From an uncultured Parabacteroides sp. (GTDB taxonomy: Bacteria > Bacteroidota > Bacteroidia > Bacteroidales > Tannerellaceae), in contig CAJTMR010000029.1 in NCBI GenBank assembly GCA_910577325.1, positions 1-40,657 of the forward strand: DNA of 40,657 nt. The letters run 5' to 3'. Shown in pieces: positions 8,173 to 15,549 of the stretch. Position 1 is the first letter of the stretch; each line of letters opens with the position of its first letter. The translations under genes and the position numbers were made by a program. Under the pieces are notes generated by a model that worked only from the letters and a program-made list of their open reading frames with translations, did not search any database and was not told the DNA's origin.

Positions 8173-11154
8173 TTATCTGATTGCTTTATAGATTGCGTCC
8201 TGGATACGTGTACGGATCTCCAGCGAACCCAACTTGTTGTTGGCCCGTGTCGGGTTCACACGGTTGGACAGGAAGATATACAGCAGGTTGTTATCCGGGT
8301 CCACCCAGAAACAAGTGCCCGTAAAACCGGTATGCCCATAGACGGAGGCGGGAGCCAAGCTGCCGCAAGGAGATGCCTTGCCCCCACCAACTACCGGTTT
8401 GTCGAACCCTAAGCCGCGGCGACAGGTCGGACTTTTACTTTGGGTGAAAAGGCGGCTGGTTTCCTTGGATAAATATTCTTCACCACCGTAGCTTCCCTGG
8501 TTCAGATAGAGTTGCAGCACTTTCGCCAGGTCACCCGCATTGGAGAAAAGGCCGGCATTGCCCGAAACGCCTCCCTGGAAAGCGGCCGCCTCATCATGCA
8601 CATATCCGCGAAGCAGTTGCCGGCGGATAAAGCGGTCGTTTTCGGTCGGGACGATCTGCATCGTGTCGAGGATATGCAACGGATTGTAGGCCGTATGCCA
8701 GGCTCCGAGCTTGCTGAAGAACGTGTCATGCAGCAGGCGGTCCATCGGTTGCCGCATCTGCTTCTCCACCATCATCTTCAACAGGATGAAATTGATGCAA
8801 CTGTATTTGTACTTGCCCCGCACGCCGAGGCGCGAGTCCTTGATCTCCTGGATAATGGAGTCTTTAAAAGAGTCGTGCAGATACATATTGCGGGCTATCT
8901 CCGTCGTAAAGCCCGGCTTTTTCCGGGCGGATACCAGATCGGGAAGAAAAGAGAAGTCGTTGCGCACATAGGTCCGGGCGTCGAAACGGACCGGATGCGT
9001 CTGTTTCTTCGCATTGCTGTACAGGCTGCCTTTATAACTATCCTTGTCGATCGCGTTCAGATAGAAGTTGATAGTCGGCGTCAGGCCGGACTGGTGGTAG
9101 AGGAGGTCTTTGACCACCAAGTCCTTTTTATCCGAATCCTTTAGCTCGGGGATGAAATCGGATATCTTATTGTTCAGCGTGAACTTCTTCTCATCGTATG
9201 CTTTCATTACGGCCAGCAAGGTCCCCGCCGCTTTGGAGGAAGAAGCCAGGTCGTAGACGGAGTTTTCATCAACAGCCTGTTTCTTGTCGTAGTCGAAATA
9301 GCCGAATGATTTGTCATAGATAATCATGCCATCTTTGGCAACGAGCACCTGGCAACCGGGAAAGGCCTTCTGCTCCAGGCCGTCTTCCACGATAGAGGCG
9401 ATCACGTCCAGACGTTCGGGGCTTGCCCCCACTTCTTGCGGCTCGTGATAACCGAGACGTGTCTTTTCGGTAAACACGCCCGTCCCCGCCGTGTAGAGGG
9501 TAGGGATGGAAACCGGCAGCTTTCCCTTGGCCGCAATACCGCCGAAGATGGCTTGCGCGGCATATTTCTGGGCAAGGGGCGTGCCCTCGTAGGCCATTAC
9601 GACCGCTTTGGCTTTCAGGATGGAAGGTTTATATGCTTTACAAAAATAGGGCAAGGTGAAAAAGGCATAGACCAGTTCCTTCTTTGCCGCCAGCTCGCGC
9701 AGAGCCGGGCTTTCCGGAATACGGACCGTATGCACGCCGCAAATGACCACATCGTATTTCTCCAGTTGCTTATATACGCTCTGCACCTGTGCCGCCGTCG
9801 CATTCCGGCTGATGCTGAAACAAGCGACCGAGTCGTAGCGCCCCAGCATCTTCTGGAACTCGTTCCCTACCCCGTCACCGATAGACAGGGCGGCGATCTT
9901 TTTCTTATCGAGCTGCTTCAACGGGATTATGCCGCCTTCGTTCTTCAACAGGGTGATCGCTTCTTCATTCAGCTTGGCGGCCAACCATGCAGCATGGGGA
10001 GAGTTCAGCCGTTCGGACAAACCTTCCGTCTCGACCGGGCGATAGTCGTTCAGCCCGGCAATGTATTTATATTGCAGGACCTTGATGACCTTCGCTTCGA
10101 TTTCTTTCCGATCCAGAATGCCTTCCTCCAATGCAGCCTTGACAGCCGCGAAGTCGGTGAACGGGGCAGCCGGAGCCAAAAGGATGTCGTTGCCGGCCAA
10201 TAATGCTTTCACGCAAGGGTTATCGGACTTACGGGTGGAGGCTCCTTTCATCGCCAAGGCATCGGTAAAGCATAGTCCCCGGAATCCGAGTTCTTCTTGC
10301 AACAGGTCGGTGACGACGGCACGTGACATGGAGACCGGATTGCCACGTGTCTTGTCCAACGCCGGCACATACAGGTGTCCGGTCATCACGCCGGCATAAC
10401 CGTCATAGATGTAACGCTTGAAAGGCAGCAGTTCCACGCTGTCCAGGCGTGCCCGGTCCTGATGGACGGCAGGCAGCGTATAATGCGAATCCTCGGCGGT
10501 ATCGCCATGTCCGGGGAAATGCTTGGAGACGGACAGGATGCCTTGCCCTTCCAACCCGCGGGCATACGCCAACCCCTTTTCGGCCACTGCCTGCGGATTC
10601 TCGCCGAAGGAGCGGAGACCGATCACCGGGTTGCCGGTATTGCTGTTGACATCCATATCGGGTGCGAAATTGATATGGATTCCCATCTCCTTGCACTGCC
10701 GGGCGACTTCCTTGCCGTATTCGGTTATCAGGCTGTTATCCTCGATCGCTCCCAACATCATGTTCTTCGGGAAACGGGTCGTACCGGAGAGGCGCATGGA
10801 AAGTCCCCATTCGCCGTCCAGCGACACGAGCATCGGGACACGGGAGGCTTTTTGCAAGCGGTTCGTCACCTTGGCCTGCGTGATTGGATCGCCTTTATGA
10901 AAAAGGATACCGCCGAGCTTTATCTCGTTGACGTAACGCATCAGGAGTTGCATGTTACGCGTATCGGATTTCGGGTTGGCGATGACCATGAAGAGTTGCC
11001 CGACACGTTCGTCGTAGCTCATCGCATCAAAGACGGAGTCCACCCAATGATTCATTTTCTCCTTGTCCACTGCCCGGTAAAGGTTCGGCGTCGTCTGTGC
11101 GACAGCGGAAAGAACGGCAACACAACCAAATAAAAAGATATATATTTTCTTCAT
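8173..11154 (-). CDS. GH3 beta-N-acetylhexosaminidase fused to a beta-lactamase-like serine hydrolase
   Basis: This 993-residue exported protein joins two catalytic domains. A signal peptide spans about residues 1-19 (cut after AVA). Residues about 35-370 form a glycoside hydrolase family 3 domain of the NagZ type: KHFPGHGD at 211-218, the catalytic DSH triad element at 222-224 and nucleophile D298 in CFTDAL. A linking GH3 C-terminal-like domain follows to about 575. Residues about 580-993 resemble class C beta-lactamases/esterases, with SxxK at S638-K641 (SSSK), a Y-S-C in place of the usual Y-x-N, and HTG (in GHTGFTGT) in place of KTG. A role in periplasmic muropeptide or peptidoglycan turnover is inferred. 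Such fusions occur widely in Bacteroidetes. Confidence 0.92.
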   Translation of the reverse strand: MKKIYIFLFGCVAVLSAVAQTTPNLYRAVDKEKMNHWVDSVFDAMSYDERVGQLFMVIANPKSDTRNMQLLMRYVNEIKLGGILFHKGDPITQAKVTNRLQKASRVPMLVSLDGEWGLSMRLSGTTRFPKNMMLGAIEDNSLITEYGKEVARQCKEMGIHINFAPDMDVNSNTGNPVIGLRSFGENPQAVAEKGLAYARGLEGQGILSVSKHFPGHGDTAEDSHYTLPAVHQDRARLDSVELLPFKRYIYDGYAGVMTGHLYVPALDKTRGNPVSMSRAVVTDLLQEELGFRGLCFTDALAMKGASTRKSDNPCVKALLAGNDILLAPAAPFTDFAAVKAALEEGILDRKEIEAKVIKVLQYKYIAGLNDYRPVETEGLSERLNSPHAAWLAAKLNEEAITLLKNEGGIIPLKQLDKKKIAALSIGDGVGNEFQKMLGRYDSVACFSISRNATAAQVQSVYKQLEKYDVVICGVHTVRIPESPALRELAAKKELVYAFFTLPYFCKAYKPSILKAKAVVMAYEGTPLAQKYAAQAIFGGIAAKGKLPVSIPTLYTAGTGVFTEKTRLGYHEPQEVGASPERLDVIASIVEDGLEQKAFPGCQVLVAKDGMIIYDKSFGYFDYDKKQAVDENSVYDLASSSKAAGTLLAVMKAYDEKKFTLNNKISDFIPELKDSDKKDLVVKDLLYHQSGLTPTINFYLNAIDKDSYKGSLYSNAKKQTHPVRFDARTYVRNDFSFLPDLVSARKKPGFTTEIARNMYLHDSFKDSIIQEIKDSRLGVRGKYKYSCINFILLKMMVEKQMRQPMDRLLHDTFFSKLGAWHTAYNPLHILDTMQIVPTENDRFIRRQLLRGYVHDEAAAFQGGVSGNAGLFSNAGDLAKVLQLYLNQGSYGGEEYLSKETSRLFTQSKSPTCRRGLGFDKPVVGGGKASPCGSLAPASVYGHTGFTGTCFWVDPDNNLLYIFLSNRVNPTRANNKLGSLEIRTRIQDAIYKAIR

Positions 11155-11180
11155 CGAAGGAACTGAAATTTATGATTCAC

Positions 11181-11248
11181 GATTTATGATTTATAAATAA
11201 TGATCACAATGTCTTTCTAAATAAATCACAATTCATAAATCATAAATC
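11181..11248. repeat. AT-rich 14-bp inverted repeat in the GH3 gene leader
   Basis: GATTTATGATTTAT at 11181-11194 is repeated exactly in inverted orientation at 11235-11248. The same GATTTATGA word also occurs at about 8163-8171, just beyond the 3' end of the same gene. Given the promoter proposed at 11253-11260, the distal arm would be the first transcribed bases, so the hairpin would span most of the 5' leader. Confidence 0.6.
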
Positions 11249-11252
11249 AAAA

Positions 11253-11260
11253 CAAATGTA
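11253..11260 (-). promoter_or_regulatory. Candidate promoter for the GH3 fusion gene
   Basis: The minus strand reads TACATTTG, an exact TAnnTTTG -7 element. It would start transcription near 11247, about 90 bases before the GH3 ATG. The -33 region is not convincing. Confidence 0.45.
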
Positions 11261-11282
11261 CGGAAATTACCCTGATATTTCC

Positions 11283-11290
11283 TACCTTTG
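11283..11290 (+). promoter_or_regulatory. Candidate promoter for the NIPSNAP gene
   Basis: TACCTTTG on the plus strand matches the -7 consensus TAnnTTTG exactly. The -33 match is weak. The palindromic element at 11321-11491 sits between this promoter and its likely gene at 11508, so it would be transcribed as part of the leader. Confidence 0.45.
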
Positions 11291-11320
11291 AAGTGTTTAC
11301 TAACTATTTTTTTAATCTAA

Positions 11321-11491
11321 GAGCCTGTTTAAATTTTGTTCAACATTCTTTTGAGAGTTCTTTTTGAGGATGTTTTTCTGTTTTTATAAGGAGCATAGCG
11401 GGCTATGTGACGAATAAAAACAGGAAAACAGACCGGAAAGAAACTCAAAAGAAGTTGAAAAAAACTTTTTGAACAAAATTTAAACAGGCTC
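11321..11491. mobile_element. 171-bp snap-back palindromic element (MITE-like or structured RNA)
   Basis: The ends are perfect 23-bp inverted repeats: 11321-11343 begins GAGCCTGTTTAAATTTTG and 11469-11491 is its exact reverse complement. The interior continues the symmetry: CTGTTTTTAT at 11378-11387 pairs with 11414-11423, and the centre CATAGC/GCTATG (11394-11399, 11402-11407) closes on a two-base apex. TAA flanks both ends (11318-11320 and 11492-11494), which fits a 3-bp target duplication. There is no coding capacity. I recall similar GAGCCTGTTTAAATTTT elements being repeated in Bacteroidales genomes. It may be a non-autonomous transposable element, or a structured RNA if transcribed. Confidence 0.75.
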
Positions 11492-11507
11492 TAAATTCTA
11501 TAGAACC

Positions 11508-12281
11508 ATGCAAAGAAGGCATTTTATGAAGCTGACAGGTCTGTTGGCTACACTCCCGGCTATCAAGGGGATAGCCGCAACCTCCGAAAAAACCGCTCCA
11601 TCCGGAAAGCAGCTATACGAATGGCGAATCTACACGCTGGAAGGAGACGCGGGCGGCCTGGACGACTTTTTCCGCGACACACTGATCCCGGCCTATAACC
11701 GGAAGAAGATCAAAGCCGGCGCTTTCGTCCCTTATAAGAAAGAGGAAAAAGAACGGCGTCTGCTGCTGTTCATCTATCCCGACATCACGACTTACCACCG
11801 GGTGAAACGGACAATCTGGGACGACACGGCATTCCGGAAAGCGGCACAACCTTATTTCGACAAGACGGCTCCCCACCCGGCTTACTTCAATTTCGAGAGT
11901 TTCCTGTGCGAGGCTTTCGACAAAGTGCCTTCCCTTCTGATGCCTGAAGGGAACCGGACGCTGTTCGAACTCAGGACATACCACAGCCCCAACGAAGAGG
12001 CCAACCAACGGAAAGTCGCGATGTTCAACAAAGACGAGATAGATGTTTTCGACAAGGTCGGCATCCACTCCGTCTGCTACGGAGAAGTGCTGGCCGGCCC
12101 GATCATGCCGGCGGTGATGTACCTCACCTGGTACAAGGACGAACCGGCACGCAATGCCGCCTGGGACAAATTCCGGGCACATCCCGACTGGCAGCGGATC
12201 AAGAACCTGCCGGAATATGCCTATACGGCCACCCGGAACACCAGCCTGCTCCTCTCGCCCCTGCCTTATTCGCAGATATGA
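11508..12281 (+). CDS. NIPSNAP-family protein with twin-arginine-like leader
   Basis: This 257-residue protein has two repeats of the NIPSNAP ferredoxin-like alpha/beta-barrel domain: the first from about residue 37 ('YEWRIYTL') and the second from about 150 ('LFELRTYHSP'). Both start with the characteristic (L/Y)(E/Y)(L/W)R-T/I-Y strand. The N-terminus reads RRHFMKLTGLLATLPAIKGIAA, a twin-arginine-like export signal with a hydrophobic stretch, so export in folded form is plausible. The family's molecular role is not settled; some relatives are monooxygenase-like folds. The leader carries the 171-bp palindromic element. The following gene, rplS, has its own promoter, so this is likely a single-gene transcript. 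Confidence 0.85.
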   Translation: MQRRHFMKLTGLLATLPAIKGIAATSEKTAPSGKQLYEWRIYTLEGDAGGLDDFFRDTLIPAYNRKKIKAGAFVPYKKEEKERRLLLFIYPDITTYHRVKRTIWDDTAFRKAAQPYFDKTAPHPAYFNFESFLCEAFDKVPSLLMPEGNRTLFELRTYHSPNEEANQRKVAMFNKDEIDVFDKVGIHSVCYGEVLAGPIMPAVMYLTWYKDEPARNAAWDKFRAHPDWQRIKNLPEYAYTATRNTSLLLSPLPYSQI

Positions 12282-12324
12282 TCGAATTTATAGTGGCTGA
12301 AGTAAAATTTATTTAAGGCTACTG

Positions 12325-12356
12325 CTTGCGTATCAAATAATTATTTCGTTACTTTG
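12325..12356 (+). promoter_or_regulatory. Candidate rplS promoter
   Basis: CTTG at 12325-12328 (-33 like) is separated by 20 bases from TTACTTTG at 12349-12356 (-7 like, one mismatch to TAnnTTTG). Transcription would start near 12362, giving a leader of about 80 bases. Confidence 0.5.
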
Positions 12357-12368
12357 CACCCGCTTTAC

Positions 12369-12399
12369 GTAATCTCTGTCGGGACAAGTAGCCCGTTAC
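12369..12399 (+). ncRNA. Candidate L19 leader hairpin
   Basis: In the predicted 5' leader of rplS, GTAA at 12369-12372 pairs with TTAC at 12396-12399, and CGGG at 12380-12383 pairs with CCCG at 12392-12395, closing an eight-base loop with a seven-base internal bulge on the left. Leaders that bind L19 and repress its own synthesis are described in other bacteria, including Flavobacteriia. Identity with those is not shown here. Confidence 0.4.
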
Positions 12400-12441
12400 A
12401 TTGCGTTTCATTAAAAATTACAATTAAAAAGCTATAAAACA

Positions 12442-12789
12442 ATGGATTTAATTAAAGTTGTAAACGAAGCGTTTGCTACGAAGAAGGAATTTCCCGCATT
12501 CAAGAGCGGTGACACTATTACAGTAGCTTACCGTATCAAAGAAGGTAACAAAGAACGTATCCAGCAGTACAGAGGTGTCGTAATCCGCATCTCAGGTCAT
12601 GGCGACAAAAAACGCTTCACAGTGCGTAAGATGTCTGAAAACGTAGGTGTAGAACGTATTTTCCCGATCGAATCTCCGTTTATCGAAAGCATCACTGTTA
12701 ACAAGTTTGGTAAAGTACGTCGCGCTAAATTGTATTACCTGCGTGCTCTTACCGGCAAGAAAGCAAGAATCAAAGAAAGAAGAGTGTAA
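12442..12789 (+). CDS. rplS: Large-subunit ribosomal protein bL19
   Basis: The 115-residue product is a complete bL19, with the family blocks 'FKSGDTITVAYRIKEGNKERIQ', 'YRGVVIRISGHG', 'VGVERIFPIESPFIESITV' and the ending 'KVRRAKLYYLRALTGKKARIKER'. It sits at the 30S-50S interface on 23S rRNA. Unlike in gammaproteobacteria, it is not next to rpsP or trmD but is a single-gene unit with its own promoter, leader and strong terminator. Codon use is like the ribosomal operon further right. Confidence 0.98.
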   Translation: MDLIKVVNEAFATKKEFPAFKSGDTITVAYRIKEGNKERIQQYRGVVIRISGHGDKKRFTVRKMSENVGVERIFPIESPFIESITVNKFGKVRRAKLYYLRALTGKKARIKERRV

Positions 12790-12818
12790 TCTCAGTGGTT
12801 CTATTGCCATACGGAAAA

Positions 12819-12848
12819 GCCGTCCGATTCGTTTCGGGCGGCTTTTTT
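12819..12848 (+). terminator. Intrinsic terminator of rplS
   Basis: A nine-pair stem, GCCGTCCGA at 12819-12827 with TCGGGCGGC at 12834-12842 (one T-G wobble), has a six-base loop and is followed by six T residues. Confidence 0.93.
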
Positions 12849-12882
12849 GTAGAAGATATCCATTTTCACATCCCTTACCTCC

Positions 12883-13632
12883 ATGACAAACTGGATCACA
12901 AGACTGCTCGCCCTGCTTTTCTTCTCCTCGTTAGCCGGGCTTACCTTTTTATTTTTCTTCCTTGACATCGCCGGATGGATACAGATACCAGGATATGCCA
13001 TCCCTCCCGTGCTATGCGTCTTTTACATGTTCTTTTCCGGATATGCAAAAAAGGGATGGATCGTCGCTCTCATGTTAGCAGCAACGACAAGTTTCAACAT
13101 CCCGTTGCAAAACTGGCTGTTCCATTCAGCCGACGACATCGTGGAGTATAAATCAGCAGAAGCGTTGTATCAACCGGAAAACAAAGCCCTCTACTTCCGG
13201 TTCGACACCCTCGACTACAGCCTTTCCGGAAAAGGGACCGCACGCATCACCCGAACCCGCAACCGTCGAATCGGACGGCACAGTTACCGGAAAGAGACAA
13301 CGAAACACACTTATACCGTCGTTCCGGTTTTTGCCGGTTCCCTCCCTCGAAACCAATACCGCAAACGCGAAGTAATCGCATGGATCACCGACATGCACAA
13401 AAAAGACCTGCAAACGGTCGTCTGTTTCGAACGTTGCAGGTTCAATCTTGAGGATTATCAAAAAGCCGCCGAAAAGTCGCCCTGCAAACTACATCGGGCG
13501 AACGCTCCATTTATCCGTCCCCTGTATCAATCATTCATCACACGGACACAATGGCGGACTATTTTTCTAAAGACAGGCTGCATCGTCATCGGCATACTGA
13601 TCTTTGCCGGCACTTTCCAGAACCGTAGGTAG
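12883..13632 (+). CDS. Hypothetical membrane protein
   Basis: I do not recognise this 249-residue protein. It has hydrophobic segments at about residues 6-28, 35-52 and 58-76, then a soluble basic region of about 140 residues, and a final membrane segment at about 226-244. The middle region is rich in Arg, Lys and Tyr ('ARITRTRNRRIGRHSYRK') and two cysteines lie close together in VVCFERCRF. The start ATG lies 34 bases after the rplS terminator T-run. Its last 47 bases overlap the 3' end of the convergent enolase gene. The reading frame is uninterrupted over 750 bases, and the pattern of membrane segments supports a real gene. Confidence 0.7.
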   Translation: MTNWITRLLALLFFSSLAGLTFLFFFLDIAGWIQIPGYAIPPVLCVFYMFFSGYAKKGWIVALMLAATTSFNIPLQNWLFHSADDIVEYKSAEALYQPENKALYFRFDTLDYSLSGKGTARITRTRNRRIGRHSYRKETTKHTYTVVPVFAGSLPRNQYRKREVIAWITDMHKKDLQTVVCFERCRFNLEDYQKAAEKSPCKLHRANAPFIRPLYQSFITRTQWRTIFLKTGCIVIGILIFAGTFQNRR

Positions 13633-14884
13633 CCAAGTCGCCCAACTCTTCTTCGATGCGGAGCAGCTGGTTGTATTTGGCCATGCGGTCGGAGCGGCTC
13701 AACGAACCGGTCTTGATCTGTCCGCTGTTGGTCGCCACGGCGATGTCGGCGATCGTCGCATCTTCGGTTTCGCCGGAGCGGTGGGAAGTGACGGAGGTAT
13801 AGCCGTTGCGGTGTGCCATTTCGATCGCATCCAGTGTTTCGGACAAGGTTCCGATCTGGTTCACCTTGATCAGGATGGAGTTGGCACAACCTTCTTCGAT
13901 CCCTTTCCTTAGAAATTCCACGTTCGTCACGAACAGGTCGTCGCCGACCAACTGGCACTTGCCGCCCAACGCCGCAGTCAGCAGTTTCCAGCCTGCCCAG
14001 TCGTTTTCGTCCATACCGTCCTCGATCGAGTCGATCGGGTATCTGGCAACCAGCCCGGAGAGATATTCCACCTGTTGCCGGGCGTCACGCTTGGCGCCTT
14101 TGGGACCTTCGAACTTCGTATAATCGTATATGCCATCGTGATAGAACTCGGAGGAAGCGCAGTCCATAGCGATCGTCACGTCCTTGCCCGGTTCGTATCC
14201 GGCAGCTTTGATGGCAGCCATGATGGAGTTGAGGGCATCTTCCGTTCCGTCCAATGCAGGAGCGAAACCGCCTTCGTCACCGACAGCCGTGCTCAGGCCG
14301 CGATCGTGCAACACCTTCTTCAGGGCATGGAACACCTCGGCTCCCATACGCAACCCTTCGCGGAAACAGCATGCGCCTACCGGGCGGATCATAAATTCCT
14401 GGAAAGCGACCGGGGCATCGGAGTGGGAACCTCCGTTGATGATATTCATCATCGGGACAGGCAATACATACGCATTCGTTCCTCCGATATAGCGGTAAAG
14501 AGGCTGGTCCAGATAGTTGGCTGCCGCCTTGGCAACAGCCAGGGAAACGCCCAGCATGGCGTTGGCGCCGAGGGCAGACTTGGTCTTCGTGCCGTCCAAG
14601 GCAATCAGTCTGTGGTCGATCTCACGCTGGTTCAGGGCACTCATGCCGAGAAGAGCGGGAGCAATTATCTTATTTACGTTATCGACAGCTTTCAGGACGC
14701 CTTTGCCGCCATAGCGTTTCTTGTCGCCATCACGAAGTTCGATCGCTTCGTTTTCACCGGTAGAAGCGCCTGAGGGAACGGCTGCACGGCCAAAAGCGCC
14801 GGAAGACAGATGCACATCTACTTCAACAGTCGGGTTACCACGTGAATCAAGGATCTCTCTTCCTACTATTTTTACAATTTCCAT
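13586..14884 (-). CDS. eno: Enolase
   Basis: This 432-residue enzyme converts 2-phosphoglycerate to phosphoenolpyruvate in glycolysis. All family landmarks are present: GNPTVEVDVHLSSG and GASTGENEA at the N-terminus, 'AMDCASSEFY', the metal ligands in 'SIEDGMDEND' and 'QLVGDDLFVTN', the catalytic lysine in LIKVNQIGTLSET, and the signature SHRSGETEDATIADIAVATN followed by 'IKTGSLSRSDR'. The C-terminus (GSGKCRQRSVCR) departs from the usual lysine-rich ending and lies in the 47-bp overlap with the convergent membrane protein gene. It is preceded by its own candidate promoter and appears to be a single-gene unit. Confidence 0.98.
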   Translation of the reverse strand: MEIVKIVGREILDSRGNPTVEVDVHLSSGAFGRAAVPSGASTGENEAIELRDGDKKRYGGKGVLKAVDNVNKIIAPALLGMSALNQREIDHRLIALDGTKTKSALGANAMLGVSLAVAKAAANYLDQPLYRYIGGTNAYVLPVPMMNIINGGSHSDAPVAFQEFMIRPVGACCFREGLRMGAEVFHALKKVLHDRGLSTAVGDEGGFAPALDGTEDALNSIMAAIKAAGYEPGKDVTIAMDCASSEFYHDGIYDYTKFEGPKGAKRDARQQVEYLSGLVARYPIDSIEDGMDENDWAGWKLLTAALGGKCQLVGDDLFVTNVEFLRKGIEEGCANSILIKVNQIGTLSETLDAIEMAHRNGYTSVTSHRSGETEDATIADIAVATNSGQIKTGSLSRSDRMAKYNQLLRIEEELGDLATYGSGKCRQRSVCR

Positions 14885-14926
14885 ATTCCTAATATTTAAG
14901 TTTTATCTTTCGCATAATTATAACAA

Positions 14927-14935
14927 CAAAAGGTA
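14927..14935 (-). promoter_or_regulatory. Candidate enolase promoter
   Basis: On the minus strand the sequence reads TACCTTTTG, a -7 element with one additional T compared with TAnnTTTG. It lies about 43 bases upstream of the eno ATG. A weak TTG lies about 17 bases further upstream. Confidence 0.4.
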
Positions 14936-15038
14936 TGACTTTGTTGGAGAAACAAGACCGGATTTCTTTATCACAAATCCCTCAACTTTTTCACAACCGT
15001 ATTGTTACTTTTTATACGATAGAAATCCTAAATGAGCC

Positions 15039-15437
15039 ATGATGAAAAAGTTATTATCCATATTATCCCTTCTTCTCCTGTTTATCATGGGACAGGAAAT
15101 CATGGCCGCGACCGGCAAATCCGTCACGGAACAAGAGCAGACAGCCATAACGGCAGATGCAGAAGTCCTCCCTCATCAGCAACAGATGAGAGATTTACAA
15201 CAGAGCCGGTATCCCAACGCAGCTCCTTTTTCGAGCAACCGCGTGCAACTTCCGACAGAGATGAACGAGCGGCTCCCGAGAACGCTCTCCCGCCAGTTCG
15301 AACTGTCCATGCTGAAGGAGCACAATATTCTCTACAAGATATCGGAAACAGTATCAGTCACTCACTCTTTAAAATGCTCTTCTCTTCGTACACGGGCAGG
15401 CCATTGGGTCTACGTTTTGCGAAAAATAATTATTTGA
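15039..15437 (+). CDS. Small secreted protein of unknown function
   Basis: This 132-residue product starts with a clear signal peptide (MMKKLLSILSLLLLFIMG, cut probably after IMA). The mature part is short and polar ('ADAEVLPHQQQMRDLQQSRYP') and I recognise no domain. From about codon 100 a second frame stays open to 15487, so either the C-terminus or a frameshift there is uncertain. The stop codon falls inside the left arm of the inverted repeat at 15428-15441, and a possible promoter for exbB lies in its 3' end. It could be an independent small gene or a truncated one. Confidence 0.5.
   Translation: MMKKLLSILSLLLLFIMGQEIMAATGKSVTEQEQTAITADAEVLPHQQQMRDLQQSRYPNAAPFSSNRVQLPTEMNERLPRTLSRQFELSMLKEHNILYKISETVSVTHSLKCSSLRTRAGHWVYVLRKIII
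15411..15419 (+). promoter_or_regulatory. Candidate promoter of the exbB operon
   Basis: TACGTTTTG resembles the -7 element with one extra T, as in the enolase promoter. A TTCG lies 22 bases upstream at 15385-15388. Transcription would start near 15426, at the first bases of the inverted-repeat leader. Confidence 0.35.
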
Positions 15438-15542
15438 TAGTCCATATTGTTGGTTTCAGCAGGGGAATGGCTGGGTACAGCCGCTAAACAACCACTTGCA
15501 TACCCATTTTATGACAACAATCTCATTTACTATCAAATAATT
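15428..15542 (+). ncRNA. Nested hairpin leader before exbB
   Basis: A perfect 14-bp inverted repeat (15428-15441 with 15529-15542) encloses a second of 7 bp (15446-15452 with 15515-15521), a third of 7 bp with a one-base bulge (15453-15460 with 15483-15489), and an apical GGCTG-GGTA-CAGCC hairpin (15469-15482). All four stems are mutually compatible. The last arm ends 7 bases before the exbB ATG, inside the ribosome footprint. This is either a structured mRNA leader or a 115-bp MITE-like insert. Confidence 0.6.
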
Positions 15543-15549
15543 CAAGAGT

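Noticed and set aside
10375..11133. Long plus-strand frame opposite the GH3 domain
   Set aside because: It is the complement of a well-supported GH3 domain with all catalytic motifs.
14075..14773. Plus-strand frame opposite enolase
   Set aside because: It is a shadow of the enolase gene.
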